Shown: positions 35,837 to 44,562 of the stretch, piece by piece
Position numbering within the stretch: position 1 is the stretch's first letter
How the letters are laid out: each line of letters starts with the position of its first letter
Origin: Bradyrhizobium sp. SRS-191
GTDB lineage: Bacteria; Pseudomonadota; Alphaproteobacteria; Rhizobiales; Xanthobacteraceae
Direction of reading: 5' to 3'
Assembly (NCBI RefSeq): GCF_024586915.1
Contig: NZ_JANBVS010000002.1
Location: 434,001-498,000, forward strand
DNA: 64,000 nt
Notes under the pieces: model-generated
Databases searched by the model: none
The model's input: the letters and a program-made list of their open reading frames with translations, nothing else
What the model was told of the DNA's origin: nothing
Program-made: the position numbers and the translations under genes

Positions 35837-35875
35837 TTTGAGCCGCTTCTTTCACGTCTGAGGGGGAGTGCAGAC

Positions 35876-36292
35876 ATGCTGAAGGAATTTCGCGAATTCG
35901 CCATGAAGGGCAACGTCGTCGATCTCGCGGTCGGCGTCATCATCGGCGCGGCCTTCGGCGCCATCGTCAATTCGCTGGTCGGCGACGTCATCATGCCGAT
36001 CATCGGCGCCATCACCGGCGGCCTCGACTTCTCGAACTATTTCATTCCGCTCTCCAAAGCGGTCAACGCAACCAACCTGGCCGACGCCAAGAAGCAGGGC
36101 GCGGTTCTGGCCTATGGCAGCTTCCTGACGCTGACGCTGAACTTCTTCATCGTGGCCTTCGTGCTGTTCATGATCATCCGCGGCATGAACAAGCTGAAAC
36201 GCAAGCAAGAGGCGGCGCCCGCGGCCCCGGCCAAGCCCACCGCCGAGGTCGAGCTTCTGACCGAAATCAGGGATCTCCTGAAGAAAGCCTGA
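35876..36292 (+). CDS. mscL: large-conductance mechanosensitive channel
   Basis: A 138-residue pentameric inner-membrane channel that releases solutes on hypo-osmotic shock. TM1 with [24 protein letters not shown], periplasmic loop, TM2 [22 protein letters not shown], and a cytoplasmic helix ending [12 protein letters not shown] are all present. The stop is 1 nt before the smpB start, so the two are probably coupled. Confidence 0.97.
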   Translation: MLKEFREFAMKGNVVDLAVGVIIGAAFGAIVNSLVGDVIMPIIGAITGGLDFSNYFIPLSKAVNATNLADAKKQGAVLAYGSFLTLTLNFFIVAFVLFMIIRGMNKLKRKQEAAPAAPAKPTAEVELLTEIRDLLKKA

Positions 36293-36293
36293 C

Positions 36294-36767
36294 GTGGCGA
36301 ATAACAACGAGCCGAAGATCACCGTCGCCGCCGAGAACCGCAAGGCGCGGTTCAACTACGCGATCGAGGACACCATCGAGGCCGGCATCGCGCTGACCGG
36401 CACCGAGGTGAAGTCGGTGCGCAGCGGCAAGTCGACGATCGCGGAATCCTATGCGGATTCGCGCGACGGCGAGATCTGGCTGATCAACGCCAACATTCCC
36501 GAATATCTGCAGGCCAACCGCTTCAACCACGAGCCGAAGCGGCCGCGCAAGCTGCTGCTGCATCGCAAGCAGATCAACAAGCTGATGGGCGCGGTCGACC
36601 GCGAGGGCATGACGCTCATCCCGCTCAAGCTCTATTTCAACGAGCGCGGCCGTGCCAAGCTGCTGCTCGCCATCGCCAAGGGCAAGAAGCTGCACGACAA
36701 GCGCGAGAGCGAGAAGAAGCGCGATTGGGGCCGCGAGAAGGGCCGGCTGCTGCGGGCGCGCGGGTAA
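36294..36767 (+). CDS. smpB: SsrA-binding protein SmpB
   Basis: tmRNA partner for ribosome rescue, 157 residues, with GTG start. Conserved parts: [32 protein letters not shown], then [22 protein letters not shown] and the basic C-terminal tail ([16 protein letters not shown]) that enters the decoding centre. The start is GTG at 36294, directly after mscL. Confidence 0.97.
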   Translation: MANNNEPKITVAAENRKARFNYAIEDTIEAGIALTGTEVKSVRSGKSTIAESYADSRDGEIWLINANIPEYLQANRFNHEPKRPRKLLLHRKQINKLMGAVDREGMTLIPLKLYFNERGRAKLLLAIAKGKKLHDKRESEKKRDWGREKGRLLRARG

Positions 36768-36830
36768 CGAGGCCTTAACTCGTCGCCCGCCCTCTGCTCG
36801 GCGGAACGCCCAGGCCAGGGAAGCAATCCG

Positions 36831-37412
36831 ATGCCTCAGAAGAACCTGCTGAACGTTGATTGGAGCCTCATTCCGGCGCCGACCGATGATGGCGCAGCCG
36901 ATCATCTCATCGGGATGACGCTTCCGCCGGTGAGCCTGCGCGCGACCGACGATACGCTGGTGACGCTGTCGGATCTCCCGGGCCGGACCGTGGTGTTCGC
37001 TTATCCGCGCACCGGCGAGCCCGGCAAGGTGTCTCTCGTCGAGGATTGGGACATGATCCCGGGCGCGCGCGGCTGCACGCCGCAGACCTGCAGCTTCCGC
37101 GACCTGTTCGGCGAACTCAGGGCCGCCGGTGCCGCTCACGTGTTCGGCCTGTCGACGCAGAGCAATGCCTATCAGACCGAAATGGCCTCGCGCCTGCATC
37201 TGCCGTTTCCGGTGCTGTCCGACGAGAAGCTCGAGCTGACGCAGGCGCTGCGGCTGCCGACGATGGAGATCGCCGGATTGACCCTGATCAAGCGGCTGGC
37301 GCTGATCATCGACGAGGCACGCATCACCCAGGTGTTCTATCCGGTGTTCCCGCCGGACCGGAACGCGGGCGATGTGCTGGCGTGGCTGAAGGACAATCGC
37401 GTCGTGGCCTGA
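36831..37412 (+). CDS. peroxiredoxin (PrxQ/AhpC-TSA type)
   Basis: A 193-residue thioredoxin-fold peroxidase. The peroxidatic cysteine C82 and a resolving cysteine C87 form the CxxxxC arrangement of atypical 2-Cys PrxQ (GCTPQTCSFRD). The family P-x-x-x-T motif is represented by YPRTGEPG. It would reduce hydrogen or organic peroxides using thioredoxin. It is 63 bp after smpB with its own AGGGAAG ribosome site, and a large palindromic element follows. Confidence 0.9.
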   Translation: MPQKNLLNVDWSLIPAPTDDGAADHLIGMTLPPVSLRATDDTLVTLSDLPGRTVVFAYPRTGEPGKVSLVEDWDMIPGARGCTPQTCSFRDLFGELRAAGAAHVFGLSTQSNAYQTEMASRLHLPFPVLSDEKLELTQALRLPTMEIAGLTLIKRLALIIDEARITQVFYPVFPPDRNAGDVLAWLKDNRVVA

Positions 37413-37423
37413 GATGCGGTGCG

Positions 37424-37598
37424 CATGAATGCGCCCTCTCCCCTTGCGGGAGAGGGCATGTAGGACAGCGCGGCAAGCTCGGTTGGGTGAGGGGCATCTC
37501 TCCACAAGCATCGGTCGCGGAAAGATACCCCTCACCCAACCGCGTGCGCAGATGGGCCGGAGATGCCCTCTCCCGCAAGGGGAGAGGGCGCATTCATG
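37424..37598. repeat. nested palindromic element with perfect 36-bp arms
   Basis: Arms 37424-37459 and 37563-37598 are exact reverse complements over 36 bp (CATGAATGCGCCCTCTCCCC... ). Inside, GGTTGGGTGAGGGGCAT (from 37480) pairs with ATACCCCTCACCCAACC (37526-37542) with one mismatch. The arms themselves contain the short palindrome CCCCTTGCGGG. It sits between the convergent peroxiredoxin and UDG genes. Confidence 0.92.
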
Positions 37599-37657
37599 GC
37601 CACCGGTTTTTTCGCCAGAGCGCCGCGGTGAATTCAACGGTCGCGGCGAAGCGCGAC

Positions 37658-38362
37658 CTAATCCAGCTCCGCCTTCACGCGCGCGAACACCGCGTGGAAC
37701 ATCTCGGTGGTGAGCACGCCGGTGTTCGTGTTGTAGCGCGAGCAGTGATAGCTGTCGTACAGCCTGATGCCGCCGGCCTGATGCACGGCGCCATGGGCGA
37801 ACGGGGCGGCGACGGCGCGCAGGCCGAGCAGCTTCAGCATCGTGTCATGCGAGATGCGGCCGAGCGCGACGATGCTGCGCAGGCGGGGCATCGCGGCGAT
37901 GCTGGCGCCGAGGAAGCTGCGGCACTGGTTGATCTCGGCCGGCAGCGGCTTGTTCTGCGGCGGCACGCAACGCACCGCATTGCTGATGCGGCAGTCGACC
38001 AGGGTCAACCCGTCGTCCGGGCGCGCCTCGAAGCGCCCCTTGGCAAAGCCGTAATGCAGCAGCGTCCCATAGAGCAACTCGCCGGCGTAATCGCCGGTGA
38101 AGGGGCGGCCGGTGCGATTGGCGCCCTGCAGTCCCGGCGCCAGGCCGACGATCAGGAGGCGCGCGTTCTGATCCCCGAATGACGGAACGGGCGCGTTGAA
38201 CCATGATGGTTCGCGCGCCCGCTGCGTGTTGCGGAAATCAACCAGACGAGGACACAGCGGACAGTCGCGATCGGGATCGGTCGGATGCGCTGCTGAGGGA
38301 GGTGAGGCCGAATCGGTCTTCCGGGCGCCGCGCGCGACCGTTCTAGTCCTCGAAGTCGTCAT
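37658..38362 (-). CDS. uracil-DNA glycosylase, type 5 (UdgB-like)
   Basis: A 234-residue Fe-S uracil-DNA glycosylase. Family 5 motif 1 is GLAPGLQGANRTGRPFTGD (A in place of the family 1 Asp) and motif 2 is YHCSRYNTNTG with H206 and N211. Cysteines C34 and C37 (CPLC), C132 and C147 are in position for a 4Fe-4S cluster. Start at ATG 38362 (MTTSRTRTV); the frame is open to 38545 but overlaps the NYN gene. It overlaps the NYN gene by 20 bp. Confidence 0.9.
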   Translation of the reverse strand: MTTSRTRTVARGARKTDSASPPSAAHPTDPDRDCPLCPRLVDFRNTQRAREPSWFNAPVPSFGDQNARLLIVGLAPGLQGANRTGRPFTGDYAGELLYGTLLHYGFAKGRFEARPDDGLTLVDCRISNAVRCVPPQNKPLPAEINQCRSFLGASIAAMPRLRSIVALGRISHDTMLKLLGLRAVAAPFAHGAVHQAGGIRLYDSYHCSRYNTNTGVLTTEMFHAVFARVKAELD

Positions 38363-38999
38363 CGGGCGACGTGGACGTGGTGGTGGGCGTGGGAGTCCGA
38401 GCGGCCGGCGCGGTCGAGCGCTGCAGGAATTGCGGCGAATGGTGCCGCGGCTCGCGCGGGGCAGGGCGTTCGGACGGATCGCGGCCGAGCTTCGACTGCA
38501 GCTCGACCAGGTCGGTGAAGACGTCGGCCTGGCGGCGCAGCTCATCGGCGATCATCGGCGGCTGGCTCGAGATCGTCGAGATCACGGTGACGCGAACGCC
38601 GCGGCGCTGCATCGCTTCGACCAGCGAGCGGAAGTCGCCGTCGCCGGAGAACAGCACCATCTGGTCGATGTGCTCGGCGAGCTCCATGGCGTCGACGGCG
38701 AGCTCGATATCCATGTTGCCCTTGACCTTGCGGCGGCCGCTGGCGTCGATGAATTCCTTGGTCGCCTTGGTGACGACGGTGTAGCCGTTGTAGTCGAGCC
38801 AGTCGATCAGGGGGCGAATCGACGAGTACTCCTGATCCTCGATGATCGCCGTGTAGTAGAACGCACGCAGCAGCGTGCCGCGGCTCTGAAATTCCTTGAG
38901 CAGGCGCTTGTAGTCGATGTCGAAGCCGAGAGTCTTGGCTGTCGCGTATAGGTTGGCGCCGTCAATGAAGAGCGCAATTTTGTTGGTCGAAGATGACAT
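38343..38999 (-). CDS. NYN-domain (LabA/PIN-like) putative RNase
   Basis: A 218-residue protein with a PIN-like NYN nuclease domain: D13 in FIDGANLYATAK, KGNMDIELAVDAM (D97) and VLFSGDGDF (D120, D122), the acidic residues expected to bind metal. The C-terminal 45 residues are Pro/Thr-rich and end in an acidic DDDFED tail. Related proteins process or degrade RNA. It is upstream of, and overlaps, the uracil-DNA glycosylase gene. Confidence 0.9.
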   Translation of the reverse strand: MSSSTNKIALFIDGANLYATAKTLGFDIDYKRLLKEFQSRGTLLRAFYYTAIIEDQEYSSIRPLIDWLDYNGYTVVTKATKEFIDASGRRKVKGNMDIELAVDAMELAEHIDQMVLFSGDGDFRSLVEAMQRRGVRVTVISTISSQPPMIADELRRQADVFTDLVELQSKLGRDPSERPAPREPRHHSPQFLQRSTAPAARTPTPTTTSTSPDDDFED

Positions 39000-39360
39000 T
39001 CAGTGTCTCGCGTTAAGTTAGCTTCTGTTTCTTGGCGCGACTCGAGGCCGGTCGCGCATTCCATTTCAAGATACTGCCAAGGATACAGCCAAGGCTTGCG
39101 CGGTTGATCTGGTGTGACGATACCGCAAATAGGAGTGATCGGGGCAACAAAGGCGCACTTGTGACGACGTAATGAAGCGTTTTCTTGTCCAAGGCCCGAA
39201 TTCTGCGGATCCTTTGGGCATCGCCAGCCAAGGTTGCCGACCCGGTACTCCTTGCCCCTTACCAAGGCCTGACACCAGTTTGGCCTTGCGAAAGCCGGTC
39301 AGTCTCTATAACTAGCCGAGCATAATCAGCATATTAAGCACACAAAGGACCGGAGCGACA
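39000..39360. promoter_or_regulatory. NYN / rpoZ divergent region with candidate rpoZ promoter
   Basis: About 360 bp without a gene. TTGCGA at 39286-39291 and TATAAC at 39307-39312 (15-bp spacing) are a possible rpoZ promoter about 50 bp before the ATG. A GGACCGGAGCGAC ribosome site precedes rpoZ. Confidence 0.4.
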
Positions 39361-39753
39361 ATGGCGCGCGTCACTGTGGAAGATTGTATCGATAAGGTCG
39401 ACAACCGGTTCGACCTGGTCCTCCTGGCCGCGCATCGCGCGCGCATGATCTCGTCGGGATCACAACTTACAATTGACAGAGATAATGACAAGAATCCCGT
39501 TGTGGCACTCCGGGAGATTGCGGATTCGACCATCTCTCCCGAGGACCTGAAGGAAGAACTGGTGCATTCGCTGCAGAAGTTCGTCGAGGTCGACGAGCCG
39601 GAGCCGGACACGGTGCCGCTGATCGGCTCGGCCGGTGCCAGCGTCGATGCCGACGACACCGAGGTCGCGGTCGAGCGCATGACCGAGGAAGAACTGCTGA
39701 AGGGCCTCGAGGGCCTCGCTCCGCCGGAGGAGCAGCCGGAAGAGGACGAGTGA
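39361..39753 (+). CDS. rpoZ: RNA polymerase omega subunit
   Basis: A 130-residue omega subunit that stabilises beta' and forms part of a ppGpp site. [28 protein letters not shown] is the canonical N-terminal block, followed by [11 protein letters not shown]. The acidic C-terminal tail (EEQPEEDE) is the alphaproteobacterial form. A terminator follows, then the ppGpp synthetase/hydrolase gene. Confidence 0.97.
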   Translation: MARVTVEDCIDKVDNRFDLVLLAAHRARMISSGSQLTIDRDNDKNPVVALREIADSTISPEDLKEELVHSLQKFVEVDEPEPDTVPLIGSAGASVDADDTEVAVERMTEEELLKGLEGLAPPEEQPEEDE

Positions 39754-39800
39754 TCGTATCACCGTCCGCTTCGTCCCGGATTAACTTGTGAGAATGTGAA

Positions 39801-39825
39801 GGCCCGGACACCGTCCGGGCCTTTG
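39801..39825 (+). terminator. terminator after rpoZ
   Basis: Stem GGCCCGGAC / GTCCGGGCC with a 4-base loop and a short TTT run, 48 bp past the rpoZ stop. It may attenuate read-through into rsh. Confidence 0.75.
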
Positions 39826-39918
39826 CATTTGAGCGCCGTTTCGTGATTACCATAGCGTTGCGGCGGTCGCCTGCGGCCGGTGGATTCGGTCCCAAAGATA
39901 AAGGTTTAGTCATTTTCC

Positions 39919-42225
39919 ATGGTGGTTCCGGGCCACACTCCTCAGCAGATGCAGGCAGCGGCCGATCAGGCCGCGGTGGCGCCTCCGCCGCCGGCTGAAC
40001 GGCCGCGCCCGCAGAAGCCGCGCTCGCGCATGATGCGCCAGTATGACCTCGTCGAGCGGGTCCGCTCCTACAATCCGGATACTAACGAGGACCTCCTCAA
40101 CCGCGCGTATGTGTACGCGATGAAGGCGCACGGCTCGCAGACCCGCGCCTCCGGCGATCCGTATTTCACCCATCCGCTCGAGGTCGCGGCCATTTTGACC
40201 GACCTGAAGCTGGATGATGCGACCATCGTCGCGGCGCTGCTGCACGACACGATCGAGGACACCGAGGCGACTCGCGCCGAGATCGACCGCTTCTTCGGGC
40301 CGGAGATCGGTGCGCTCGTCGAGGGGCTCACCAAGCTGAAGCGCCTCGAGCTCGTCTCGCGCGAGGCCAAGCAGGCGGAGAACCTGCGCAAGCTGTTGCT
40401 GGCGATTGCCGATGATGTCCGTGTGCTGCTGGTCAAGCTCGCCGATCGGTTGCATAACATGCGCACGCTCGAATTCGTGCCGGAGGCCTCGCGCCGCCGC
40501 ATCGCCGAGGAGACGCTCGACATCTATGCGCCCCTTGCCGGGCGCATGGGCATGCAGGAGATGCGCGAGGAGCTCGAGGATCTCTCGTTCCGCACCCTTG
40601 ATCCGCAGGCCTACAGCGTGGTCATGCAGCGGCTCGATGCGCTGGCGGATCGCAATCGCAACCTGATCGGCGAGATCGAGAGCCAGCTGGCGCGCAAGTT
40701 TCGCGATCACGGCCTGACGGCGCGCGTGTTCGGCCGCCGCAAGCGGCCGTTCTCGATCTGGACCAAGATGGAGCGCAAATCCATCGGCTTCGAGCAGCTA
40801 TCCGATATCTTCGGCTTCCGGGTGATCATGCCCGATCTCGAATCCTGCTACCGGGCGCTCGGCATCGTGCATACGACCTGGCCGGTCGTGCCGGGTCGCT
40901 TCAAGGACTACATCTCGACGCCCAAGCAGAACGACTACCGCTCGATACACACAACTGTGATCGGCCCCGGCAAGCAGCGCGTCGAACTGCAGATCCGCAC
41001 CGAGGACATGGACCAGATCGCCGAGCTCGGCATCGCCGCCCACGCCTTCTACAAGGACGACATCGGCTCGCCCACGGAGCTCTTGAAGCGCGAATCGAAC
41101 GCATTCGCCTGGCTGCGTCACACCATCGGCATCCTCTCGGAGAGCGCCAATCCGGAGGAATTTCTCGAACACACCAAGCTCGAGCTGTTTCACGATCAGG
41201 TGTTCTGCTTCACGCCGAAGGGAAAGCTGATCGCGCTGCCCCGCCACGCAAATGTGATCGACTTCGCCTATGCCGTGCACACCGACGTCGGCAACAGCGC
41301 GGTGGGCTGCAAGATCAACGGCAAGTTCGCGGCGCTCTCCTCGGAGCTGCAGAACGGCGACGAGGTCGAGGTGCTGACCTCGGACGCGCAGTCGGCGCCG
41401 CCGTCGGCCTGGGAGACGCTCGCGATCACCGGCAAGGCGCGGGCCGCGATTCGCCGGGCCACCCGCACCGCCGTGCGCGATCAATATGCCGGGCTCGGCC
41501 GGCGCATCGTCGAACGTCTGTTCGAGCGCACCAAGCTCGAATATGCCGACGACAAGCTGAAGGGCGCGTTGCCGCGTCTGGCCCGCGCCTCGATCGAGGA
41601 CGTGATGGCCGCGGTCGGCCGCGGCGAGATCAAGGCCTCCGACGTCGCTCGCGCGATGTATCCGGACTACAAGGAAGAGCGCGTCGTGCGCTACGGTGCG
41701 AAGAAGATGGCTGCGCCGGCGGGCGCGGCGAAGGCGGCAACGTCGCCGGCCGCCGAGCCGCACCGCGGCCCGTTCGCGATTCCGATCAGCGGTCTCAATT
41801 CCGGTCTGCCGGTGAAGTTCGCGCCCAATGGCGGTGCGGTGCCGGGCGACCGCATCGTCGGCATCGTCACGCCGGGCGAGGGGATCACGATCTACCCGAT
41901 CCAGTCGCCGGCGCTGAAGGATTTCGAGGAGGAGCCGGAGCGCTGGCTCGACGTGCGCTGGGACGTCGACGAGACCACGCCGCAGCGCTTTCCCGCGCGC
42001 ATCCGCGTCGAGAACGTCAACGAGCCCGGCAGCCTCGCCCAGGTCGCGACCGTCATCGCCGAGCATGACGGCAACATCGACAACATCAGCATGAGCCGGC
42101 GCTCGCCTGATTTCACCGAGCTGACGATCGATCTCGAGGTCTACGACCTCAAGCATCTCTCGGCGATCATCAACCAGCTGCGCGCCAAGACCATCGTGGC
42201 GCGGGTCGACCGGGTGAATGGCTAA
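39919..42225 (+). CDS. rsh: bifunctional (p)ppGpp synthetase/hydrolase Rsh
   Basis: Stringent-response enzyme of 768 residues. The HD hydrolase domain has FTHPLEVA and LLHDTIED (H109-D110, E113-D114). The synthetase domain follows (RPFSIWTKMERKSIGFEQLSDIFGFR, KDYISTPKQNDYRSIHT), then the TGS domain (FTPKGKLIALPRHANVIDFAYAVHT) and a C-terminal ACT domain. ATG 39919 adds about 37 residues rich in Ala/Pro; ATG 40030 (MMRQYDLVERV) gives the common family start. Both catalytic halves look intact. Confidence 0.95.
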   Translation: MVVPGHTPQQMQAAADQAAVAPPPPAERPRPQKPRSRMMRQYDLVERVRSYNPDTNEDLLNRAYVYAMKAHGSQTRASGDPYFTHPLEVAAILTDLKLDDATIVAALLHDTIEDTEATRAEIDRFFGPEIGALVEGLTKLKRLELVSREAKQAENLRKLLLAIADDVRVLLVKLADRLHNMRTLEFVPEASRRRIAEETLDIYAPLAGRMGMQEMREELEDLSFRTLDPQAYSVVMQRLDALADRNRNLIGEIESQLARKFRDHGLTARVFGRRKRPFSIWTKMERKSIGFEQLSDIFGFRVIMPDLESCYRALGIVHTTWPVVPGRFKDYISTPKQNDYRSIHTTVIGPGKQRVELQIRTEDMDQIAELGIAAHAFYKDDIGSPTELLKRESNAFAWLRHTIGILSESANPEEFLEHTKLELFHDQVFCFTPKGKLIALPRHANVIDFAYAVHTDVGNSAVGCKINGKFAALSSELQNGDEVEVLTSDAQSAPPSAWETLAITGKARAAIRRATRTAVRDQYAGLGRRIVERLFERTKLEYADDKLKGALPRLARASIEDVMAAVGRGEIKASDVARAMYPDYKEERVVRYGAKKMAAPAGAAKAATSPAAEPHRGPFAIPISGLNSGLPVKFAPNGGAVPGDRIVGIVTPGEGITIYPIQSPALKDFEEEPERWLDVRWDVDETTPQRFPARIRVENVNEPGSLAQVATVIAEHDGNIDNISMSRRSPDFTELTIDLEVYDLKHLSAIINQLRAKTIVARVDRVNG

Positions 42226-42307
42226 TCTGCGGGTTTGACGGCAGCGTTTCCCCCGGCGATGCGTTAAACCAGCAATCTCCGTTTCGAGAACTCTGCGAGC
42301 CCCGCCG

Positions 42308-43069
42308 ATGTCCCATCCCCCGAAGCTGCGCCTCGGCGTCAATGTCGACCACATCGCCACCTTGCGGAATGCGAGGGGCGGCCGCTTGCCGGATCCGGTG
42401 CGGGCGGCGCTGTTGGCGATCGAGGCCGGCGCGGACGGCATCACCGCGCATCTGCGCGAGGATCGCCGGCACATCCGCGATGACGACATGGCCAGACTGA
42501 AGGCCGAGATCTCCAAGCCGCTGAACTTCGAGATGGCGGCCACCGAGGAGATGGTACGCATCGCGCTCGCGACGCGGCCGCATGCCTGCTGCCTGGTGCC
42601 GGAGCGGCGCGAGGAATTGACCACCGAAGGCGGCCTCGACGTCGTCGGTCAGCACAACGCGCTGGCGCCTGCGATCGCGAGGCTCAGCGAGGCCGGCATC
42701 CGGGTCTCGCTGTTCATCGCCGCCGATCCGGCGCAGATCGAGATGGCGGCGCGGCTGCGCGCGCCTGTCATCGAGATCCATACCGGCGGCTGGTGCGACG
42801 CCATCACCGACGGCCATCACGACAAGGCGGAAGCCGAGTGGCAGCGCATCGTGGCCGGCGCCCGGCAGGCCTATGCTGCCGGGCTCGAGGTCCATGCCGG
42901 CCACGGTCTCGATTATGCGACCGCCGAGCAGATCGCGACCTTGCCGGAAATTCGCGAGCTCAACATCGGCTACTTCATGATGGGCGAGGCGCTGTTCGTG
43001 GGCCTTGCCGAGACGGTGCGGAGCATGCGCGCGGCGATGGATCGGGGCCGCGCCCGGGCCGGCGTGTAG
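42308..43069 (+). CDS. pdxJ: pyridoxine 5'-phosphate synthase
   Basis: TIM-barrel enzyme that makes pyridoxine 5'-phosphate from 1-deoxyxylulose 5-phosphate and aminoacetone phosphate. Recognised by [59 protein letters not shown] and HAGHGLDY...ELNIGY. 253 residues, typical length. It is followed 12 bp later by acpS. Confidence 0.97.
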   Translation: MSHPPKLRLGVNVDHIATLRNARGGRLPDPVRAALLAIEAGADGITAHLREDRRHIRDDDMARLKAEISKPLNFEMAATEEMVRIALATRPHACCLVPERREELTTEGGLDVVGQHNALAPAIARLSEAGIRVSLFIAADPAQIEMAARLRAPVIEIHTGGWCDAITDGHHDKAEAEWQRIVAGARQAYAAGLEVHAGHGLDYATAEQIATLPEIRELNIGYFMMGEALFVGLAETVRSMRAAMDRGRARAGV

Positions 43070-43081
43070 GAGCACGCCGGC

Positions 43082-43501
43082 ATGATCATCGGCATCGGCT
43101 CCGACCTGATCGACATCCGCCGCGTCGGCGAGGTGATCGAGCGCCATGGCGAGCGCTTCCTGAACCGGATCTTCACTCCGGCCGAGCGCGCCAAGGCCGA
43201 GCGGCGCGCCAAGAACGAGAAGATGGTGATCGCCACCTACGCCAAGCGTTTCGCCGCCAAGGAGGCCTGCTCCAAGGCGCTGGGAACGGGCATCCGGCAG
43301 GGCGTCTGGTGGCGTGACATGGGGGTGGTCAATCTGCCGGGTGGCCGGCCCACGATGCAACTCACGGGAGGTGCCGCCGAAAGGCTGAAGGCGCTGGTCC
43401 CCGAGGGGCACGAGGCCCGGATCGACCTGTCGATCACCGACGACTGGCCGCTCGCTCAGGCCTTCGTCATCATCTCGGCGGTGCGAAGCGAGCCGGCCTG
43501 A
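43082..43501 (+). CDS. acpS: holo-[acyl-carrier-protein] synthase
   Basis: Transfers 4'-phosphopantetheine from CoA to acyl carrier protein, 139 residues. The two metal-binding motifs are [13 protein letters not shown] at the N-terminus and [14 protein letters not shown] near residue 60. Between pdxJ and lepB as in other alphaproteobacteria. Confidence 0.97.
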   Translation: MIIGIGSDLIDIRRVGEVIERHGERFLNRIFTPAERAKAERRAKNEKMVIATYAKRFAAKEACSKALGTGIRQGVWWRDMGVVNLPGGRPTMQLTGGAAERLKALVPEGHEARIDLSITDDWPLAQAFVIISAVRSEPA

Positions 43502-43800
43502 CCCCCGTTCGCCATCGGGCGCTAAAACAAAAAAACAATCAATTCCAGAGGGTTATGCAGTTTTGATGCGGCCCTTGATTGCGCCGCTCCGCGCAGTCGT
43601 CTAAAAGCCGAAAGCGAACGAGCCGGCATCACCGGGCGGATTCTGGGTCAAACCGGAGTTGGCCTTAACCACCAGAATCAGGACAGACTCCTTTAAACCG
43701 CGGAACAGTACGTTGTTCGCGGACGGAGGGGTGTTATGCAACGGCTGGCGAATCCTCGGACCATTCGCCAGAGACTTCGCCAAGGGACAGTGAAAGAGCG
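43502..43800. other. intergenic region acpS-lepB, no gene seen
   Basis: About 300 bp with A-rich patches (AAACAAAAAAACAATCAATT near 43525) that probably hold the lepB promoter. A short ORF on the minus strand has no supporting feature. Confidence 0.45.
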
Positions 43801-44562
43801 ATGAGCGTGACCTCCGGAACCAAGACTGAGAGCGGCCTCGGTGAAACCGTTCGTGTCGTCGTTCATGCCCTCCTGATCGCGCTGGTGATCCGCACCTTCC
43901 TGTTCCAGCCCTTCAACATCCCCTCGGGCTCGATGAAGGCGACGCTGCTGGTCGGCGACTATCTGTTCGTCTCGAAATATTCGTACGGCTACAGCCATTT
44001 CTCGATCCCGCAGTCGCCCAACATCTTCTCGGGGCGCATCTTCGGCTCGGAGCCGCGGCGCGGCGACATCGTGGTGTTCCGGCTGCCGAAGGACACCGAG
44101 ATCGACTACATCAAGCGCGTGATCGGCCTGCCGGGCGACCGCATCCAGATGCGTGACGGCCTGCTTTACATCAACGACACGCCGGTCCAGCGCGAACGGC
44201 TGTCCGACTTCGTCGGCGAGGACCCCTGCGGCACGGCCGACTCGATCGCCCGCGTGAAGCGCTGGAAGGAGACGCTGCCGAACGGCGTCAGCTACGAGAG
44301 CTTGGATTGCTTCGACCACGGGCCTTACGATAATACGGACGTGTACACCGTGCCGCCCGGCAACTTCTTCATGATGGGCGACAACCGGGACAACTCGACT
44401 GACAGCCGGGTGCAGACGGCGGTCGGCTACGTGCCGTTCGAAAACATCATCGGCCGCGCTCAGATGATCTTCTTCTCGATTCGAGAGAACGAGCATGCCT
44501 GGGCGTTTTGGCGCTGGCCGATGTCCATCCGTTGGGAACGTCTGTTCAAAATCGTGCGATGA
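43801..44562 (+). CDS. lepB: signal peptidase I
   Basis: Inner-membrane serine protease that removes signal peptides of exported proteins, 253 residues. One N-terminal membrane segment (VVVHALLIALVIRTFLF), catalytic S44 in IPSGSMKATLL, and K105 in YIKRVIGLPGD; the later box GDNRDNSTDSR is present. Its stop overlaps the rnc start (ATGA at 44559). Confidence 0.96.
   Translation: MSVTSGTKTESGLGETVRVVVHALLIALVIRTFLFQPFNIPSGSMKATLLVGDYLFVSKYSYGYSHFSIPQSPNIFSGRIFGSEPRRGDIVVFRLPKDTEIDYIKRVIGLPGDRIQMRDGLLYINDTPVQRERLSDFVGEDPCGTADSIARVKRWKETLPNGVSYESLDCFDHGPYDNTDVYTVPPGNFFMMGDNRDNSTDSRVQTAVGYVPFENIIGRAQMIFFSIRENEHAWAFWRWPMSIRWERLFKIVR

Noticed and set aside
36267..37637. 456-residue minus-strand ORF across smpB and the peroxiredoxin gene
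   Set aside because: Antisense shadow; the plus-strand genes have clear family motifs and ribosome sites.
43601..43783. 60-residue minus-strand ORF upstream of lepB
   Set aside because: No ribosome site, no domain and atypical codon use; more likely promoter DNA.
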